A DNA stretch of 64,000 nucleotides from Sinorhizobium mexicanum. Its GTDB lineage: Bacteria; Pseudomonadota; Alphaproteobacteria; Rhizobiales; Rhizobiaceae. Numbering within the stretch: position 1 is the first letter of the stretch; each line of letters opens with the position of its first letter. A program made the translations under genes and the position numbers. This document shows, one piece after another, positions 24,969 through 33,999 of the stretch. The DNA is taken from contig NZ_CP041238.1 in assembly GCF_013488225.1 (NCBI RefSeq), positions 397,501 to 461,500 of the forward strand, written 5' to 3'. The notes under the pieces are model-generated. The model did not search any database. It was not told the origin of the DNA and saw only the letters and a list, made by a program, of their open reading frames with translations.

Positions 24969-26258
24969 TTAGCTCTTTCGGCCCATAAGGCAGAAAAAGA
25001 AGCCGTCGGTTCCGGTCGAAGCTGGCGTCAGAGTGACCGTCTTCATGTCGGCGGACCACGGCTGCGGCTTGTCGGTGCCGAAGAGCGTCGCCCATATGTC
25101 GGCGGCCGAGAGAATCTCGAATTCCGGATTGTCCTCGCAGAAACCGTAGACCTGCGACTCGTTCTCCTCGGGAAGCACCGAGCAGGTCACGTAGATCAGA
25201 TGTCCGCCCGGCCGCACGAACTGGGCGGCGCTAGCAAGTGCCTCTTCCTGCTGCGCCAGCCTTTCCTCCAGGTTCTTCTGCGTGAGCCGCCATTTCGTGT
25301 CCGGGCGGCGCCGCCACGTGCCGGTCCCGGTGCAGGGCGCATCCACGAGCACGCGGTCGAAGCGCCCGGTAAGCGGCGCGAGCGATTCCGCCGATTCATG
25401 CACCTGCACATTGCGGGTGCCGGCTCGCTTCAGCCGCTCGATGATCGGCGCCAGCCGCTTGCGATCGGTGTCGTAGGCGTGGACCTGGCCCTTGTTGTTC
25501 ATCGCGGCCGACATGGCGAGCGTCTTGCCGCCGCCGCCGGCGCAGTAGTCGAGAACCTGCTCGCCTTCCTGCGGGAAAACGAGATCGGCGACGATCTGCG
25601 AACCTTCGTCCTGAACTTCGAACCAGCCCTTCTGGAACGAGATCTCCGCCGTGACGTTCGGGAGGCGCGAGGCGCCTTCGCCGGCCGGGATGCGCACGCC
25701 GTGGCGCGCGATTGTTGCGGGTTCCGCGCCGCTTCGGTCGAGCGCCTTCAAGACCTTGTCACGGCTCGCCTTTAGCGTGTTGGCGCGCAGGTCCAGTGTC
25801 GGCCGCCCGGCAAGCGCCTGAGCCTCCTCGAGCCAGTGGTCGGAGAAGTTCTCCTCGAAAGAGGCCTGCGTCCATTCCGGAATATCCGCCTGCACATGCT
25901 TGGGCGCGCCTTCGAGCCGATGCTCGGCAAAGGCTTTCATCATTTCCGCCGAGGGAGCCTCGGGCGCGAACTTGTCGTCGGCAAGCTCCGCTGCAAGTGC
26001 CGCGGGGGTGAAGCCCCATTGCCGATACATGACCGCGTGGCCAAGCGCGGTCGCGCTGTCGCTGTCCATCAGATAGGCGTGAGAGAGCTTCATCCGCAGC
26101 GCGTCGTAGACGATATTGCCGATGGCGGCGCGGTCGCCCGATCCGGCGAAGCGGTGGGAAAGGCCCCAGTCCTTGAGCGCGTCGGCGACGGGCCGCTTCC
26201 GTTTTTCTATGTCGTCAAGAACCTCGATGGCCCCTGCGAGCCTTCCGCCCAATCGCAT
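24969..26258 (-). CDS. RsmB/NOP family RNA (cytosine-5) methyltransferase
   Basis: 429 residues from the ATG at 26258 (MRLGGRLAGAIEVLDDIEKR), with GGAG 10 bases upstream. An N-terminal NusB-like helical domain is followed by a Rossmann methyltransferase domain: SAM motif LDYCAGGGGKTLAMSA (about residue 240), motif IV DAPCTGTGTWRRRPD with one catalytic Cys (about 310), and motif VI VTCSVLPEENESQ with the second Cys (about 360). It most likely makes m5C in rRNA or tRNA. The exact target is unknown, since alphaproteobacteria have several such enzymes. Confidence 0.91.
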   Translation of the reverse strand: MRLGGRLAGAIEVLDDIEKRKRPVADALKDWGLSHRFAGSGDRAAIGNIVYDALRMKLSHAYLMDSDSATALGHAVMYRQWGFTPAALAAELADDKFAPEAPSAEMMKAFAEHRLEGAPKHVQADIPEWTQASFEENFSDHWLEEAQALAGRPTLDLRANTLKASRDKVLKALDRSGAEPATIARHGVRIPAGEGASRLPNVTAEISFQKGWFEVQDEGSQIVADLVFPQEGEQVLDYCAGGGGKTLAMSAAMNNKGQVHAYDTDRKRLAPIIERLKRAGTRNVQVHESAESLAPLTGRFDRVLVDAPCTGTGTWRRRPDTKWRLTQKNLEERLAQQEEALASAAQFVRPGGHLIYVTCSVLPEENESQVYGFCEDNPEFEILSAADIWATLFGTDKPQPWSADMKTVTLTPASTGTDGFFFCLMGRKS

Positions 26259-26340
26259 CTTCGATGAACTCCTTTTTCGCCGTGGTAACGGCGAAGACAC
26301 CGAAGAGCAAGACGGAAGCGGTAGAAATGGCGGAGACCGC

Positions 26341-26411
26341 CTACTGCACGTTTCCTTAAATCGGAGCCGATCAAGGATAAAAACACGCAGCAACTAAAAG
26401 TACTGCAGCGC
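26341..26411. repeat. Sinorhizobium intergenic repeat, family B
   Basis: CTACTGCACGTTTCCTTAAATCGGAGCCGATCAAGG continues into CACGCAGCAACTAAAAGTACTGCAGCGCC. It is palindromic around CGGAGCCG and carries the same modules as the copy at 30106-30206. It lies in the promoter region of the RsmB-like gene. Confidence 0.7.
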
Positions 26412-26490
26412 CCTCTGGTAAAACGTGCGGCGCCGCTGTCTCCATAAGCAAATCCGCCCGGTGCGAAAATCGGGCGGAAGTATCGGCGGA

Positions 26491-26865
26491 TCAGGAATTG
26501 ATGACCTGGTAACAGATGCTGGCGGTTCCCGAGCGGATCATCCCGATTTGCGAGGCGGCCGCCTTCGAGAGATCGAGCACGCGACCACGAATGAACGGAC
26601 CGCGATCGTTGATGCGGACGACGACCGTCTTGCCATTGCGCTTGTTGGTAACCGCGACCTTCGTGCCGAATTTGAGGTTGCGGTGGGCAGCGGTGAGGCG
26701 TGCGGCGTTCATTCGTTCGCCGGACGCGGTCTTGGAGGTCAGTGCGTACCAGGATGCACCGCCGCAAGCGGATCCTGCTGCCTGACTATCGGATGCCGAG
26801 ACCAACCCCATCCCGACGGTGAATAGCACTGCTGCGGCAGCAGTTTTAATGTTCGCTGGTTTCAA
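26491..26865 (-). CDS. RlpA-like double-psi beta-barrel protein (secreted)
   Basis: 124 residues. A Sec signal peptide ([20 protein letters not shown], cleaved near SQAAG) is followed by a double-psi beta-barrel. The RlpA signature [19 protein letters not shown] and [20 protein letters not shown] is complete, including the catalytic-type Asp. RlpA proteins are septal lytic transglycosylases acting on denuded glycan. This one lacks both the SPOR domain and a lipobox, so it is a short soluble periplasmic form. Whether it cleaves peptidoglycan is unknown. Confidence 0.9.
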   Translation of the reverse strand: MKPANIKTAAAAVLFTVGMGLVSASDSQAAGSACGGASWYALTSKTASGERMNAARLTAAHRNLKFGTKVAVTNKRNGKTVVVRINDRGPFIRGRVLDLSKAAASQIGMIRSGTASICYQVINS

Positions 26866-27328
26866 GCGACGGCCCCCACGGTTTGAAAGTTTAGTTAATT
26901 TTCCCTGCTGACTGACCTAATTGAGGCGAAAAATGGCAAAACCGTGCTTCAACCGTTAACTGTCTATTAGGTATTGTTGAAAAGCGGCGGAAATTAAAAA
27001 TAGAATTTTGTTTGAATTATTTTGAATCGCCGCGTGAAGTTCTTTGGAATCAGGGGTTAGACGTCGGACGGGGCCTCGGTCCGAGGGCGGACTCCGTGTG
27101 CTCGAAAAAAATCATTTAAAAATTTCGATTCGCATGAATTTCCATGAATCCCGTTCGTGAAAATCCTCTAACTAGCGCATGGGTTGTGCAATTGGGCGAA
27201 GTATAGACCAAATATGGGCAGGCGTTAGGCAGTCAAACGAAAGTCGAGCTCACCGTTACTATCGGATGATCTGAGGACATGCTTTCATCCGAACGGAGGT
27301 ATTCTGGCTACACGAATTGTGGTGGAGT
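26866..27328. other. 463-bp stretch without a recognised gene
   Basis: This AT-rich region holds the promoter of the RlpA-like gene and otherwise no supported gene. The only structure I see is a compact GC-rich hairpin, CCTCGGTCCGAGG, at about 27077-27089, which has no T-run on either strand. A small RNA is possible but nothing proves one. Confidence 0.5.
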
Positions 27329-28204
27329 CTACTTCCCGCGCCAGGTACCTGTTTCCCACAACTGTGCAAGCGACACGCGATAGTTCGGGAAGGCGAATTG
27401 GAAGCCGGTCCCGCGAAGGCGGGCGTTCGAGACGCGCTTGTTCTCGCCGTAGAACGAGCGCGCCATTGGCGACAGTTCGGCGGTCTCGAAGGGAATTTCC
27501 GGTGGCGGCTCGACGCCCATCAGCCGGGCGGCTTCCGCTACCACATCTTGCGGCGGGGCCGGTTCATCGTCGGTGACGTTGAAGATCCCACCCATGCCGC
27601 GGTCGGCAAGGAAGGCGGCAGCCGATCCGATATCTTCGACGCGAATGCGGTTGAAGACCTGGTTGGGCTTTACCAGCCTGCGTGCCGTGCCTTCGGCGAG
27701 GTTGCGAAAGGCATTGCGGCCCGGGCCATAGATGCCGGCCAGGCGCAGGATAGCGACGGGAATGCCGCGCTGGGCTCCGTGGGCAAGCCAGGCATTCTCA
27801 GCCTCGACCCTTTCGACAGAGCGCTGGGAAACAGGCTTGTAGGGCGTGTCCTCCGCCACCCAGGCACCCTTGTGGTCGCCATAGACGCCGACGGTGGAAA
27901 GATAGCCGATCCAGCGAAGATTCGGCAAAAGCTCGGGCAAGGGCGCGACGCCGGGGCGAAACATCGGGTCGCCGTCTCGGCCCGGGGCAATCGACTGGAC
28001 GAGATGGGTCGCCTGGTGCATCGCGTCCGCGAGCTCGGCGGATATCGCCGTTCCATCGAAAAGGAGCGGACGAATCCCGGCCTGCGCGAGATCGGCGAGC
28101 CTTTCGGGCGAACGGGTGGTGCCGGCCACGGACTGGGCCGCAGGCGCCAGTGCCCTTGCAATCGCCGTACCGGAATAGCCGGCGCCAAGAATCAGGACAT
28201 GCAT
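27329..28204 (-). CDS. SDR/NAD-dependent epimerase family protein
   Basis: 291 residues from the ATG at 28204 ([20 protein letters not shown]). The Rossmann motif is GAGYSGTA (residues 7-14), an atypical extended-SDR pattern, and [15 protein letters not shown] holds the Ser and Tyr region seen in epimerases, with no clear Yxxx[20 protein letters not shown] is typical of the YeeZ/WcaG-like subgroup. It overlaps the end of queG by 13 bases and is co-transcribed with it. Substrate unknown. Confidence 0.85.
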   Translation of the reverse strand: MHVLILGAGYSGTAIARALAPAAQSVAGTTRSPERLADLAQAGIRPLLFDGTAISAELADAMHQATHLVQSIAPGRDGDPMFRPGVAPLPELLPNLRWIGYLSTVGVYGDHKGAWVAEDTPYKPVSQRSVERVEAENAWLAHGAQRGIPVAILRLAGIYGPGRNAFRNLAEGTARRLVKPNQVFNRIRVEDIGSAAAFLADRGMGGIFNVTDDEPAPPQDVVAEAARLMGVEPPPEIPFETAELSPMARSFYGENKRVSNARLRGTGFQFAFPNYRVSLAQLWETGTWRGK

Positions 28205-29364
28205 CGGCTTACTCCTGCCATTTCCCATTCCGAAAGAACCTCGTTGTCGCTTTCCGGCTCACACTGCCTGGCGAAGGCGGCAAGTTCGTCGCGCGGCAAT
28301 AGCCGCGAGAGTGCCCAGACGGCCATCGCCCTCACCGTTGGTGAAGCGTCGAGCGCCAAGGCCTTGCAATGCGGTATCAGGTGCTTTTCACCGGAATTGC
28401 CGGCCGCGATCAAGGCGTTTCTGACGAAACGATCGCGACCGATCCGTTTGACCGGAGAACCGGAGAAGAAGGCGCGGAACGCCGCATCGTCCAAGGTCAG
28501 CAGGAAATTCAGCTCCGGCTCTTTCAGGTCGTCGCGCGGCCGGAGCTTCATTTCGGAGGCCGAACGCGCGAACTTGTTCCACGGACAGGCCGCAAGACAG
28601 TCGTCGCAGCCATAGATCCGGTTACCGATCAGAGGGCGGAGCTCGGGCTCGATCGGGCCTTTGTGCTCGATCGTCAGGTAGGAAATGCAGCGCCGCGCAT
28701 CGATCTGATAGGGCGCCGGAAAGGCGTCGGTCGGACAGGCGTCGAGACAGGCGCGGCAGGAGCCGCAATGGTCGCGCTCGGGCTCGTCGAGATCGAGGTC
28801 GGCGGTCGTGAACAGGCTGCCGAGAAACAGCCACGAACCATATTCGCGGCTGACGAGATTGGTGTGCTTGCCCTGCCAGCCGATACCGGCCTTCTCGGAG
28901 AGCGGCTTTTCCATGACCGGGGCCGTGTCCACGAAGACTTTCACGTCCTCGCCGGCGCGGGCGGCAAAGCGCGTCGCGACCTCCTTGAGCCGCCCCTTGA
29001 CGACATCGTGATAGTCGCGGTTCTGGGCGTAAGCAGAAATCGCCCCGCGGTCCCGCTTGGTGAGGATCGCGCGCGGATCGTTCTCGGGGCCGTAGTTCAT
29101 GCCGAACATGACGATCGAGCGGACGTCGCTCCAGAGTACCCGCGGATCGGACCGGCGTTCCGCGGTTTCGGCGAGCCACTCCATCGTGCCGTGGGCGCCT
29201 TCGGCCAGAAACTGTCTCAGCCGCGCCGGCGCCTCGGGAATGGCGTCCGGTCGCGTGATGCGACAGATATCGAAGCCCTTGTCCGCCGCCTCGCTCTTCA
29301 AAAACGCGGTCAGCGTGCTGCGCTTCCTGCCCTGGTTCTCCGCTCTTACGGCGTCGCCAGGCAT
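28192..29364 (-). CDS. queG: Epoxyqueuosine reductase
   Basis: 390 residues from the ATG at 29364 ([12 protein letters not shown]), with GAGGA 8 bases upstream. QueG reduces epoxyqueuosine to queuosine in tRNA, the last step of the pathway, using cobalamin and two 4Fe-4S clusters. The cluster motifs [12 protein letters not shown] (about 205-216) and [11 protein letters not shown] (about 262-272) are intact, and the cobalamin-binding fold includes [21 protein letters not shown]-terminal HEAT-like segment is present. It overlaps the downstream SDR gene and lies 10 bp after a GST gene, so the three look like one operon. Confidence 0.95.
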   Translation of the reverse strand: MPGDAVRAENQGRKRSTLTAFLKSEAADKGFDICRITRPDAIPEAPARLRQFLAEGAHGTMEWLAETAERRSDPRVLWSDVRSIVMFGMNYGPENDPRAILTKRDRGAISAYAQNRDYHDVVKGRLKEVATRFAARAGEDVKVFVDTAPVMEKPLSEKAGIGWQGKHTNLVSREYGSWLFLGSLFTTADLDLDEPERDHCGSCRACLDACPTDAFPAPYQIDARRCISYLTIEHKGPIEPELRPLIGNRIYGCDDCLAACPWNKFARSASEMKLRPRDDLKEPELNFLLTLDDAAFRAFFSGSPVKRIGRDRFVRNALIAAGNSGEKHLIPHCKALALDASPTVRAMAVWALSRLLPRDELAAFARQCEPESDNEVLSEWEMAGVSRCMS

Positions 29365-29374
29365 TGCATTGTCC

Positions 29375-30067
29375 TCAGAAGTCGAGGTCCGCATAGTGCG
29401 AGACCGGTGTGACGCCGCGCACGCGCTCGCCGAGCAGCGGCCGGAAAGACGGACGGGATTTCAATCGCTGGTACCACTCTTTCGCCGTCGGCGCTTCGGA
29501 CCAGTCGATCTCGCCGAGATAGTCGAGCACTGAGATTGCGGCGGCCGCGGCGAGATCGGCGTAGGAGATGCGGTCGCCCGCAAGCCACGGGCGCGAGCCG
29601 GCGAGCCAGGAGAGATATTTCATGTGCTGGCGGATATTGGCGCGCGACGTACGCAGGATTTTCGAATCCGGCGCGCCACCGCCCTGGTCGGGGGTCATCT
29701 GCAGCTTGAAGATGCGCTCGCGCACCAGCGGGCGCGTCACATCGGCTTCCATCTTCTGCAGGAACCATTCGGTGAGCCGGCGAATCTCCGCCCGCTGGAA
29801 CGGATCCTCGGCAAGCAACCGGCGATCGCGCTTCAGAATGCCGTTCGTTTCGTCCAGATATTCCGAAATGATCGTCGCGCCGCAGAGCGCCCGCATGCTG
29901 TCGTCGACATAGACGGGCAGCGTGCCCGCCGGATTGAGGGCCAGAAAGTCCCGCCGGTTCTCCCACGGCTGCTCCTCGCTGAGCTCGGTCTGGTAGCCGT
30001 ATTCCGAAAGAATGAGGCGTACGAACCGGGAAGCGGAGGACATGGGGTGATGATAGAGTGTCGGCAT
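29375..30067 (-). CDS. Glutathione S-transferase family protein
   Basis: 230 residues. The N-terminal thioredoxin-like domain begins [20 protein letters not shown], with a Ser at the usual catalytic position, and has [10 protein letters not shown] with the cis-Pro and a [13 protein letters not shown] glutathione-binding region. The helical C-terminal domain contains [15 protein letters not shown], the N-capping box of GSTs. It is the first gene of the GST-queG-SDR unit, 10 bp before queG. The physiological substrate is unknown. Confidence 0.9.
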   Translation of the reverse strand: MPTLYHHPMSSASRFVRLILSEYGYQTELSEEQPWENRRDFLALNPAGTLPVYVDDSMRALCGATIISEYLDETNGILKRDRRLLAEDPFQRAEIRRLTEWFLQKMEADVTRPLVRERIFKLQMTPDQGGGAPDSKILRTSRANIRQHMKYLSWLAGSRPWLAGDRISYADLAAAAAISVLDYLGEIDWSEAPTAKEWYQRLKSRPSFRPLLGERVRGVTPVSHYADLDF

Positions 30068-30105
30068 CGAGGGTCGGCTTCGTGGGTCTGTTTTTCCGGG
30101 AGCAC

Positions 30106-30206
30106 TACGGCGCCGCGCGTCCTATCAGACGCGCAAAGGACGCTGTGGCACTTTGAATGGCTGCATGTTTCCTTAAATCGGCTACGATTTCAGGAAACAT
30201 GCATCA
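30106..30206. repeat. Sinorhizobium intergenic repeat, family B (full copy)
   Basis: This best-preserved copy reads CTACGGCGCCGCGCGTCCTATCAGACGCGCAAAGGACGC, then GGCACTTTGAATGGCTGCATG, then the palindrome TTTCCTTAAATCG..CGATTTCAGGAAA. It lies in the gap between divergent GST and uppP. Confidence 0.75.
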
Positions 30207-30324
30207 GCATCGCGGCACATGTGGCCACGGCTTGTCATAACGAGCTATAGGTAGTTCAGGTGGCAAACACAAGCGAATCGACCTTCTCCTCCCAAATCCC
30301 CAACATGTCAGGAACATCTTATTT

Positions 30325-31131
30325 ATGGCGGATCAATCGATCATCAGCGCGCTCGTCCTCGGGCTTGTCGAGGGACTGACCGAGTTCATCCCTGTGTCGT
30401 CGACGGCGCATGTCCTTCTTGCCGGCCACTTCCTCGGCTTCAGGTCACCCGGAAATACCTTCGCCGTTCTCATACAGCTCGGCGCGATCCTGGCGATCCT
30501 GCTGGTCTATTTCCAGCGGCTGCTCAAGATCGCGCTCGCCTTGCCGTCGAGCGCCCTCGCACGTCGCTTCGTACTCTCGGTGCTCATCGCCTTTCTTCCG
30601 GCGGCCGTCATTGGTGCGGCGGCCCATGGCTTCATCAAGTCGGTGCTTTTTGAAACCCCGATGCTGATCTGTATCGTCTTGATCGTCGGCGGCGTCATCC
30701 TCTACGCGATCGACCATCTGCCGCTTAAACCCCGCTACACCGATGTGATGGACTATCCGCCGTCGCTCGCCTTCAAGATCGGCCTCTTTCAGTGCCTTGC
30801 GATGATACCAGGCACGTCGCGTTCGGGCGCCACGATTGCCGGTGCTTTGCTGATGGGAACCGACAAGCGTTCTGCAGCGGAGTTTTCCTTCTTTCTCGCC
30901 ATGCCGACCATGGTCGGGGCCTTCGCCCTCGACCTCTACAAGAACCGCGATGCGCTGTCCTTCGATGACATGACGCTGATTGCGATCGGGTTCATCGCCG
31001 CGTTTGTGGCCGCGGTGTTTGTCGTGCGCTCGCTGCTCGATTTCGTCTCGTACCGCGGCTTCACGCCCTTCGCGATCTGGCGGATCCTCATCGGGGTCGC
31101 GGGACTCATCGGTCTGTGGCTACTTGGCTAG
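30325..31131 (+). CDS. uppP: Undecaprenyl-diphosphatase
   Basis: 268 residues with about seven membrane segments (BacA/UppP family). It dephosphorylates undecaprenyl diphosphate so the lipid carrier can be re-used in peptidoglycan and O-antigen synthesis, and it gives bacitracin resistance when overexpressed. The two family motifs are intact: [20 protein letters not shown] (residues 13-32) with the catalytic Glu and Ser, and [17 protein letters not shown] (about 161-177) with the essential Arg. Inner membrane. It stands alone. Confidence 0.96.
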   Translation: MADQSIISALVLGLVEGLTEFIPVSSTAHVLLAGHFLGFRSPGNTFAVLIQLGAILAILLVYFQRLLKIALALPSSALARRFVLSVLIAFLPAAVIGAAAHGFIKSVLFETPMLICIVLIVGGVILYAIDHLPLKPRYTDVMDYPPSLAFKIGLFQCLAMIPGTSRSGATIAGALLMGTDKRSAAEFSFFLAMPTMVGAFALDLYKNRDALSFDDMTLIAIGFIAAFVAAVFVVRSLLDFVSYRGFTPFAIWRILIGVAGLIGLWLLG

Positions 31132-31190
31132 AGCAATTCCAGCAAAAGTGTGTAACGGCTTTCCGTCAGGAATTGTGCCAAATCAAGAAG
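31131..31190. repeat. Rhizobial intergenic repeat, family C
   Basis: AGAGCAATTCCAGCAAAAGTG, then TGTAACGGCTTTCCGTCAGG and AATTGTGCC, begin right after the uppP stop codon. The same modules occur at 11585-11653. The arms CAATTCC / GGAATTG could form a stem. Confidence 0.75.
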
Positions 31191-31233
31191 CTTGATCGTT
31201 TCACCGATTCAATGAAACGGTGAAACGATCAAG
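31191..31233 (+). terminator. Long perfect hairpin downstream of uppP
   Basis: CTTGATCGTTTCACCG and CGGTGAAACGATCAAG are perfect 16-bp arms with an 11-base loop, starting 60 bp after the uppP stop. There is no T-run after it on the plus strand, so it may protect the 3' end rather than terminate. Confidence 0.6.
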
Positions 31234-31235
31234 CC

Positions 31236-31278
31236 AAAAAAATAAAGCCGCATGCGCTCTTTCGAAACGCATGCGGCT
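31236..31278 (-). terminator. Rho-independent terminator of the small secreted protein gene
   Basis: On the minus strand, AGCCGCATGCG and CGCATGCGGCT form a perfect 11-bp stem with an 11-base loop, followed by TTATTTTTTT. It is a strong intrinsic terminator, about 80 bp downstream of the small gene at 31360-31521. Confidence 0.85.
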
Positions 31279-31359
31279 CCCTGGCCCCCGCCAAAACTGA
31301 AATATCACTGCCGCAGTGCCGTCCGAGAGGACTGGTGCACTTCTGCGACAGGTGCCGGC

Positions 31360-31521
31360 TTACTCGCCGGAAAACTCGATCGACGCCGTCGTGCAGGGAT
31401 CGACGCCATAGGCGGGCGCGCATCCCTTGCTGCTGCTTGCCACGGTGCTCGGAGCCATGAATGAGCCAGCCAGAATGATCAGTGCCGCAGACGCAAAAAA
31501 GATTGCGATCGACTTGCCCAT
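31360..31521 (-). CDS. Small secreted protein (53 residues), unidentified
   Basis: It begins MGKSIAIFFASAALIILAGS, a clean signal peptide or membrane anchor, followed by a short polar tail with two cysteines (KGCAPAYGVDPCTT) and ends IEFSGE. AAAGG lies 12 bases upstream of the ATG. A strong minus-strand terminator (31236-31278) follows, which argues that this stretch is really transcribed. The two Cys could form a disulfide in the periplasm. I know no function. Confidence 0.7.
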   Translation of the reverse strand: MGKSIAIFFASAALIILAGSFMAPSTVASSSKGCAPAYGVDPCTTASIEFSGE

Positions 31522-31711
31522 GGGACGTTATGCCTTTCGAGTGTGATGTTGGCACCGACTGCGCTCGCCGAGCGATGTGGCGCGAGGGGGTGTTTATTCG
31601 CTGGACATGTCATGATCAATATCAGGGCATGCTGAATCCGCGGTAAACGCTATTCGTGTTTGGCAGCTGCGGCAGAACTGCAACGGTGTTGCATCGTTGC
31701 CACAAACAAGA

Positions 31712-31732
31712 ACCGCCGGCGGAACCGGCGGT
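31712..31732 (-). terminator. Terminator hairpin after the NDUFA9-like gene
   Basis: ACCGCCGG and CCGGCGGT form a perfect 8-bp stem with a 5-base loop, 31 bp beyond the stop of the minus-strand gene. The T-tract is short and broken (TTCTTGTTT). Confidence 0.6.
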
Positions 31733-31762
31733 CACAATGCGAAGATCAAACGGAATGAGGCG

Positions 31763-32743
31763 TCAGGCCGCCCGTCCGCCGCGCTGATACTGCCCATGCG
31801 GGCGATAGCGCACCAGGTAGCTCGGCAGGACCGATTCGAGCATCGTCGCTTCGATGCCCATTCCGGCGAGCGTCCGCCCCTCGGTTTCGGCCTGTGCGGA
31901 GACGATATTGTCGGATTTGAGCAACACTACCTGGTCCGCGGTGAGCGGCGGCGTGATGAACGGCACCATCGAAGCGACGCCGCCGATGAGGGAAGCGACG
32001 CCGAACGGCAGCGGCACGAGACGGCGCTTGCGGTCGATCGTCTTCAGCATGAGCTCGAGACATTCGCGGAACGACAGGACCTGTGGCCCGCCGAGCTCGT
32101 AGATCTTGCCTTTCTCGACCTTGCCGTCGACCGCGCGGGCGACCGCTTCGGCAACGTCGGTCACATAGACCGGCTGGAATTTCGTGCGACCGCCGCCTAC
32201 GAGCGGCAGGAATGGCGAAAACCGGGACATTTCGGCGAACTTGTTGAAGAAGCCGTCCTCGGGTCCGAAAATGATCGAAGGCCGCAGGATGATCGCTTCG
32301 GGAAGCGTTTCGAGGATCGCTGCCTCGGCGCGGCCCTTGGTGCGTGCATAGCTCGACTCGGACTTGGTGTCGGCGCCGATCGCCGAGATATGGGTCAGTG
32401 TCGCCCCGGCGGCGCGCGCCGCTTCGGCGACTGCCCGCGCTCCGAAGTCCTGAACCGCGTCGAAGGTGTTGCGGCCGCTCTGGAACAGGATGCCGACGCA
32501 GTTGATCACATGGTCAGCGCCTTCGACCGCGCGGTCGATCGATTTGCGATAGCGCAGATTCGCCTGGACGAAGGAAATCTGACCGACATTCCCGAGCGGC
32601 TGGAGATGGCCGGCGAGGTCCGGACGACGGACCGCGACACGAATGCGATAGCCGCGCTTGGCGAGCGCGCGCACCACATGACGGCCGACAAATCCGGATC
32701 CGCCGAAAATCGTCACCAGCGGCGGAAGGTTGGACAAGGTCAT
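31763..32743 (-). CDS. Complex I NDUFA9-subunit-like SDR protein
   Basis: 326 residues with an N-terminal NAD(P)-binding motif VTIFGGSGFVGRHVVRALAK (residues 10-29) and the pattern LTHISAIGADTKSESSYARTKG (in overlapping stretches, about 114-135) in place of a classic catalytic triad. It is the bacterial relative of the mitochondrial complex I accessory subunit NDUFA9, an atypical SDR. Alphaproteobacteria keep such genes apart from the nuo operon, as here. Membrane association and a respiratory role are plausible but not shown by the sequence. Confidence 0.87.
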   Translation of the reverse strand: MTLSNLPPLVTIFGGSGFVGRHVVRALAKRGYRIRVAVRRPDLAGHLQPLGNVGQISFVQANLRYRKSIDRAVEGADHVINCVGILFQSGRNTFDAVQDFGARAVAEAARAAGATLTHISAIGADTKSESSYARTKGRAEAAILETLPEAIILRPSIIFGPEDGFFNKFAEMSRFSPFLPLVGGGRTKFQPVYVTDVAEAVARAVDGKVEKGKIYELGGPQVLSFRECLELMLKTIDRKRRLVPLPFGVASLIGGVASMVPFITPPLTADQVVLLKSDNIVSAQAETEGRTLAGMGIEATMLESVLPSYLVRYRPHGQYQRGGRAA

Positions 32744-32862
32744 GGGAAACGCACTCCTGATATCATTGGGAAGAATTGCTTGCTACATAGCCCAAGCGGC
32801 GGGCGAGGTGAAGGCCAATCCACCATCGCCGCATGAGCACTTCGCGCCGCTCTCTGCGGGCT

Positions 32863-33150
32863 TCAGACGCCTTCCACCACCACCATTTCGGCGTCGGCCA
32901 CTTCCTGCCGGATCGCCGCGGCAATCTGGTATTCGGGCGAGTTGTAACAGTCGACCGCGGCCTGAAGGGAGGGAAACTCGATGACGACGTTGCGGGCGCG
33001 AACCGCGCCTTCCAGCCGGTGGAAATTGCCGCCGCGGGCGAGGAAATTGGCGCCGTATTTCTCGAAGGCCGGCTTTGCCGCCGCCACATAGTCCTTGTAG
33101 CGTTCAGGGTCCCGTATATCGACCCGAGCGATCCAATATCCCTTGGCCAT
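32863..33150 (-). CDS. DUF1330 domain-containing protein
   Basis: 95 residues, the usual size for DUF1330, a small ferredoxin-like alpha/beta (dimeric barrel) domain. The family begins with GYWIARVDIRDPERYKDYV and continues LARGGNFHRLEG and VIEFPSLQAAVDCYNSPEYQ, all conserved. Members are probably homodimers and none has a firm function. It is transcribed alone, between the NDUFA9-like gene and pyrF. Confidence 0.9.
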   Translation of the reverse strand: MAKGYWIARVDIRDPERYKDYVAAAKPAFEKYGANFLARGGNFHRLEGAVRARNVVIEFPSLQAAVDCYNSPEYQIAAAIRQEVADAEMVVVEGV

Positions 33151-33254
33151 GATAAGCTCCTCGTCTTTCGGTAGAATACACAGACGGGATCGTTACTTCC
33201 GGCAATTTGGCGCCAACGTCAAGCGTAGCTTCTTGCCAACGGGGGGAAGCCTGC

Positions 33255-33278
33255 AAAATAGCCGGAGGGCCCTTCGGC
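33255..33278 (-). terminator. Terminator after pyrF
   Basis: On the minus strand, GCCGAAGGGCCCTCCGGC forms a GC-rich hairpin followed by TATTTTGC. It lies 10 bp beyond the pyrF stop at 33288. The stem has one mismatched pair. Confidence 0.5.
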
Positions 33279-33287
33279 GCCAGCGGG

Positions 33288-33992
33288 TCAACCGGAAAGC
33301 GCGCTCTCCATTTCGGCCAGTATCGCACGGGCAGCAGTCAACGGCTCTGCAGCCTGGACGACCGGCCGCGCGACCACGAGATGGCTCGATCCCGCGCGAA
33401 GCGCGTCAGCCGGCGTCATCACACGCTTCTGGTCACCCTTGTCGGCGCCGGCAGGCCGGATGCCGGGCGTGACGAGCGCCATGTCCGTTCCGATGATCTT
33501 GCGCACGGCAGCAGCCTCTTCGGCGGAGCAGACGATGCCGCCCATTCCCGCAGCACGCGCCTGTTCCGCGCGGCGCAGCACCAGCGTGTGCGGATCGTAT
33601 TCGTAACCGGCATCGATGACGTCCTGCTCGTCCATCGAGGTGAGGACCGTGACGCCGAGCAGGCAGAGGCCGGACCCGCGCGCCGCCTCGACGGCCGCCT
33701 TCATCGCCTTGGGATAGGCGTGCAGCGTCAGCATCGACACGCCCATCTTCGCTATGTTCTCGACGCCCTTCGCCACCGTGTTGTCGATGTCGAGCAGCTT
33801 CATGTCGAGGAACACCTTCCTGCCGCTGGCGGCAAGGTCGCGTGCGAATTCGAGCCCGCCGGCGAAAGCCAGCTGGTAGCCGATCTTGTAGAAGTCGACG
33901 CTGTCACCAAGCGTCGAGACGATCTTTTCCGCCTCGGCGACCGTCGGAAGATCAAGACCGACGATCAGCCGGTCGCGCGCGCTCATGGTCAT
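33288..33992 (-). CDS. pyrF: Orotidine-5'-phosphate decarboxylase
   Basis: 234 residues from the ATG at 33992 ([17 protein letters not shown]); a second ATG at 33986 is possible. It makes UMP from OMP, the last step of de novo pyrimidine synthesis. The catalytic Lys/Asp array [18 protein letters not shown] (about residues 59-76) is intact, and [17 protein letters not shown] (phosphate loop) is at about 186. The TIM-barrel length is normal. The upstream histidine phosphatase gene overlaps nothing but ends 8 bp before, so the two are probably co-transcribed. Confidence 0.96.
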   Translation of the reverse strand: MTMSARDRLIVGLDLPTVAEAEKIVSTLGDSVDFYKIGYQLAFAGGLEFARDLAASGRKVFLDMKLLDIDNTVAKGVENIAKMGVSMLTLHAYPKAMKAAVEAARGSGLCLLGVTVLTSMDEQDVIDAGYEYDPHTLVLRRAEQARAAGMGGIVCSAEEAAAVRKIIGTDMALVTPGIRPAGADKGDQKRVMTPADALRAGSSHLVVARPVVQAAEPLTAARAILAEMESALSG

Positions 33993-33999
33993 GTCGAGA

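Noticed and set aside
27061..27110. GC-rich hairpin in the RlpA upstream gap as a small RNA terminator
   Set aside because: The stem is short and there is no T-run downstream on either strand. Left as unexplained.
31229..31555. 108-residue minus-strand frame
   Set aside because: Out of frame with the 53-residue signal-peptide protein, Cys/Arg/His-rich and without a family; the short frame is much more protein-like.
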